Below, piece after piece: positions 31,285 through 33,618 of a stretch of 33,618 nt of DNA (positions within the stretch are counted from its first letter, which is position 1; each line of letters opens with the position of its first letter). This DNA comes from Sediminibacterium sp. (GTDB taxonomy: Bacteria; Bacteroidota; Bacteroidia; Chitinophagales; Chitinophagaceae). The stretch is taken from assembly GCA_017983845.1 (NCBI GenBank), contig JAGOAO010000003.1:1-33618 (forward strand), in the 5' to 3' direction. A program made the translations under genes and the position numbers. Under the pieces are notes generated by a model. It was not told the DNA's origin and searched no databases. It worked only from the letters and a program-made list of their open reading frames with translations.

Positions 31285-32559
31285 GCCTAAGCCCGTTACA
31301 ATCAATCCACTCAACATCATTTTAGTCCCTGTAGAATAAAAAATGGCTGCCCAAATGAGGATGGCAATCAATAAAGGGATGGGGAACAAAGGCATTTTCC
31401 ATGGGAAAAAATCCTTGCCTTTTCTTTTGTATAAAATCAATAAGCCAATTGCTTGACCAATAAATTGAATCATAATACGCATGGCTAATATACCATCAAT
31501 CACTTCTTTTAATCTAAAAAGCAAACTAAATACAAAAGCGATTGCACCTAATACCAATAAAGATCGGTGGGGAAAATGTAGTTTAGGATGGAGTTGGGCG
31601 AAAAAGGAGAAGAAGGATTTGTCCTGTGCAGCTGCATAAGGAATCCTGCTATAACCTAAGGTTGCAGAGAACACAGAGGCAAATGCAACCATCAAAATTA
31701 AGACGGTAGCAATGGCACCCGCATTTTGTCCATACAAAGTTTTGATATAGTCACTCACTACAAATTTGCTATTGACAATGGTGTCAAAAGGCAAAACGCT
31801 GGCTACACTGACATTCATTGCTAAATATAAAATAGAAATCCCCGTAATAGAAATGAACATACTTCTAGGTATATTCTTAGTGGGGTCTTTTATTTCTGCT
31901 CCTAAATGACAAACATTGTAATAGCCTAAATAACTATATACAGACTTGACACTCGCAAAACCCAGTGCAGCAACAAATCCATATTCAATTTTAAGACCAT
32001 CATTGATATGTAAAATGGGTTCCATGAAATTACCATGTGCAATCCCTCCAAAAATGATCCACAAGAGGGTCGTGATTACACCTACCCATAATAGCACAGA
32101 AATTTTACCAATGGATTCAATATTTCTGTACAATAAACTAATCACTAAAATCACCACGGCGCCACTCACTAATTTTTCTTGAATAAAACTTAAGTGAAAA
32201 AAGAAATTCGCATATTGTGAGAATCCAATGGCAGCAGATGCAATGACTAAGGGTGCTTGAATCATTGTTTGCCATACAAAAAGAAAGCTCATTAATTTAC
32301 CCCATTTGCCTCCGTAGCCTTCTTTTAAAAAATGAAAACTACCACCCGCTTTTGGTAAAGCGGCCCCTAACTGACTCCAAACCATGGCGTCTACATAGGA
32401 CAAAACAGCGCCTGCTATCCAAGCATATAAAAAATAAGGGCCACCCATAATCTGAGCTACTACACTCAATACAACAAAGGGGCCAATGCCTACCATGTCA
32501 ATCATATTGATGGCAGTTGCATGTAAAAGACTTAATTTGCGGTCTAATTTAGGATTCAT
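31225..32559 (-). CDS. APC-family amino acid permease
   Basis: A 444-residue, roughly 12-helix transporter of the amino acid-polyamine-organocation superfamily, expected to move an amino acid or amine in symport or exchange. The first-helix signature INMIDMVGIGPFVVLS matches the unwound Gly-rich TM1 of APC proteins. GGSFHFLKEGYGGKWGKLMSFLFVWQ (beginning of TM3) and LGYYNVCHLGAEIKDPTKNIPRSM (TM6 to loop) are also typical. I place the start at the ATG at 32559 (MNPKLDRKLSLLHATAIN). The longer frame from 32628 would add 23 residues that are not family-like and would overlap the GH13 gene. It is convergent with, and overlaps, the small membrane protein gene. Confidence 0.88.
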   Translation of the reverse strand: MNPKLDRKLSLLHATAINMIDMVGIGPFVVLSVVAQIMGGPYFLYAWIAGAVLSYVDAMVWSQLGAALPKAGGSFHFLKEGYGGKWGKLMSFLFVWQTMIQAPLVIASAAIGFSQYANFFFHLSFIQEKLVSGAVVILVISLLYRNIESIGKISVLLWVGVITTLLWIIFGGIAHGNFMEPILHINDGLKIEYGFVAALGFASVKSVYSYLGYYNVCHLGAEIKDPTKNIPRSMFISITGISILYLAMNVSVASVLPFDTIVNSKFVVSDYIKTLYGQNAGAIATVLILMVAFASVFSATLGYSRIPYAAAQDKSFFSFFAQLHPKLHFPHRSLLVLGAIAFVFSLLFRLKEVIDGILAMRIMIQFIGQAIGLLILYKRKGKDFFPWKMPLFPIPLLIAILIWAAIFYSTGTKMMLSGLIVTGLGLIAFALATRFGWIHKTSEE

Positions 32560-32593
32560 CTTAGCAACAAGATAATAAAAAAATGCTACAATT

Positions 32594-33618
32594 ATGATCG
32601 ATTCATTCAAGCAGGTAAGCTGGGCCAATACGGCTTCGATATATGAAGTGAATATTCGTCAATATACTGCCGAGGGTACTTTTAAAGCATTTGAAACGCA
32701 TCTGCCAAGATTGAAGGATATGGGCATAGATATTTTATGGTTCATGCCCATCACTTCAATTAGTCAAACCAACAAAAAAGGAACCTTAGGAAGTTATTAT
32801 GCTTGCAGTAGCTATACAAAAATCAATCCTGAATTTGGAACGGAAAAAGATTTCAAAGCGTTAGTGGATGCGGCTCAAGCTTTGGGCATGAAAGTAATTA
32901 TAGACTGGGTAGCCAACCATACAGGTAGACAACATGAATGGATGACACAAAATCCAAGTTGGTTTACACAAGATGCTGCTGGTAATTTTACAGAACGCAA
33001 TGGATGGGATGATGTAGTAGATTTAAATTATTCAAATAAAGCCATGCGTGCTGCATTGATTGATGCGATGCAGTATTGGGTGAAGCAGTTTAATCTGGAT
33101 GGTTTTAGATGCGATATGGCACATCTAGTGCCCTTAGATTTTTGGATAGATGCAAGAACAAGTCTAGAGCAAACCAAGAAATTATATTGGTTGGCAGAAT
33201 GCGAAGAATTGTCTTATCATCAAGTATTTGATACAAGCTATGCTTGGTCATGGATGCATGCAACAGAGAAAGTGGGTAAGGGGCAGGATGGATTACATGA
33301 AGTATATAATATATTGCATCAGTATGCACAATATCCTAAAGGAGCTTCAAAATTATTTTTTACATCCAACCATGATGAGAATAGTTGGAATGGAACTGAA
33401 TACGAAAAATATGGAGTCACTGCAAAAGCTTGGGCCGTATTTGCAAGCACATGGAATGGACAACCATTAATTTATAGTGGACAGGAATTACCTAATTATA
33501 AAAGATTGGCTTTTTTTGACAAAGATCAAATCCATTGGACGAATACCCAACCAGCTTTGCATGATTTTTATAAAACGCTTTTGAACGCAAGAAAACAGTT
33601 TCCTGTATTGCAATCTGG
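32594..33618 (+). CDS. GH13 alpha-amylase-family enzyme, N-terminal part (cut by window edge)
   Basis: The first ~341 residues of a glycoside hydrolase family 13 enzyme; the gene runs off the right edge. The barrel begins almost at once (ASIYEVNIRQYT, then LKDMGIDILWFMPI). The four conserved regions are in order: region I DWVANHTG; region II GFRCDMAH with nucleophile Asp174; region III WLAECEE with acid/base Glu202; region IV FTSNHDENSW with transition-state Asp261. No signal peptide precedes the barrel, so it is probably cytoplasmic and acts on alpha-glucans or malto-oligosaccharides. Substrate and bond specificity cannot be fixed from this part. It is divergent from the APC permease with 34 bases between the starts. 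Confidence 0.93.
   Translation, partial: MIDSFKQVSWANTASIYEVNIRQYTAEGTFKAFETHLPRLKDMGIDILWFMPITSISQTNKKGTLGSYYACSSYTKINPEFGTEKDFKALVDAAQALGMKVIIDWVANHTGRQHEWMTQNPSWFTQDAAGNFTERNGWDDVVDLNYSNKAMRAALIDAMQYWVKQFNLDGFRCDMAHLVPLDFWIDARTSLEQTKKLYWLAECEELSYHQVFDTSYAWSWMHATEKVGKGQDGLHEVYNILHQYAQYPKGASKLFFTSNHDENSWNGTEYEKYGVTAKAWAVFASTWNGQPLIYSGQELPNYKRLAFFDKDQIHWTNTQPALHDFYKTLLNARKQFPVLQS

Noticed and set aside
32560..32628. A 23-residue N-terminal extension of the APC permease.
   Set aside because: It would overlap the divergent GH13 gene and is not part of the usual APC N-terminus; MNPKLDRK from 32559 fits better.
1..33618. A search for CRISPR arrays, insertion sequences, att sites, tRNA or rRNA genes and toxin-antitoxin or defence cassettes.
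   Set aside because: No regularly spaced repeats, transposase or integrase motifs, tRNA-like cloverleaf segments or defence-type domains were seen by eye on either strand.

Overview
This window reads as an ordinary chromosomal core segment from a low-GC member of the Bacteroidota, most likely a Chitinophagaceae-like relative. The evidence is threefold. There is an Oar-like TonB-dependent receptor with a carboxypeptidase-regulatory-like N-terminus. Several start sites carry the Bacteroidota -7 promoter element TAnnTTTG, with little Shine-Dalgarno signal. The gene order rplQ-carA and the zinc-free forms of S4 and L36 also fit. I see no insertion sequence, prophage, CRISPR array, tRNA, rRNA or defence cassette. 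No gene-free gap exceeds 300 bases; the largest are about 120-190 bases.

Layout. 1-887: the 5' part of mutS on the minus strand. 940-4376: a plus-strand run of trmH-like methyltransferase, ubiA-like prenyltransferase, ruvX, def and a secreted protein of unknown function. 4377-10795: a minus-strand block of YbdK-type carboxylate-amine ligase, the large TonB-dependent receptor (with its own terminator), phoH and rpe. 10936-12484: a secreted PD40 propeller protein and a small four-helix membrane protein. 12629-16475: infA-rpmJ-rpsM-rpsK-rpsD-rpoA-rplQ, the translation/transcription 'alpha' cluster. 16562-19719: carA, aroQ and a GT39-like glycosyltransferase. 19709-26155 (minus): a TamB-like protein and gamma-glutamyltransferase. 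26296-31284: a secreted M14 carboxypeptidase, a secreted PIG-L deacetylase and a 56-residue membrane protein. 31225-32559 (minus): an APC-family permease. 32594 to the end: an incomplete GH13 amylase-type enzyme.

How it fits together. Most genes are housekeeping: mismatch repair, RNA modification, quinone synthesis, replication-junction processing, protein N-terminal processing, ribosome and RNA polymerase synthesis, pyrimidine/arginine and shikimate precursors. The envelope genes are the TonB receptor, TamB, secreted gamma-glutamyltransferase, M14 peptidase and PIG-L deacetylase. They suggest a cell that trims peptides and acetylated amino sugars outside the cytoplasm and imports the products.

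I did not find a convincing undescribed multi-gene system. The most unusual signals are non-coding. Five of the gaps in the alpha operon contain RNA hairpins, several with UUCG or GNRA loops. The carA promoter is threaded through the alpha-operon terminator. mutS and trmH share a 52-base divergent promoter that predicts nearly leaderless mRNAs. Three convergent gene pairs abut or overlap with no room for terminators. ruvX and tamB use TTG starts that can be fixed by upstream stops.
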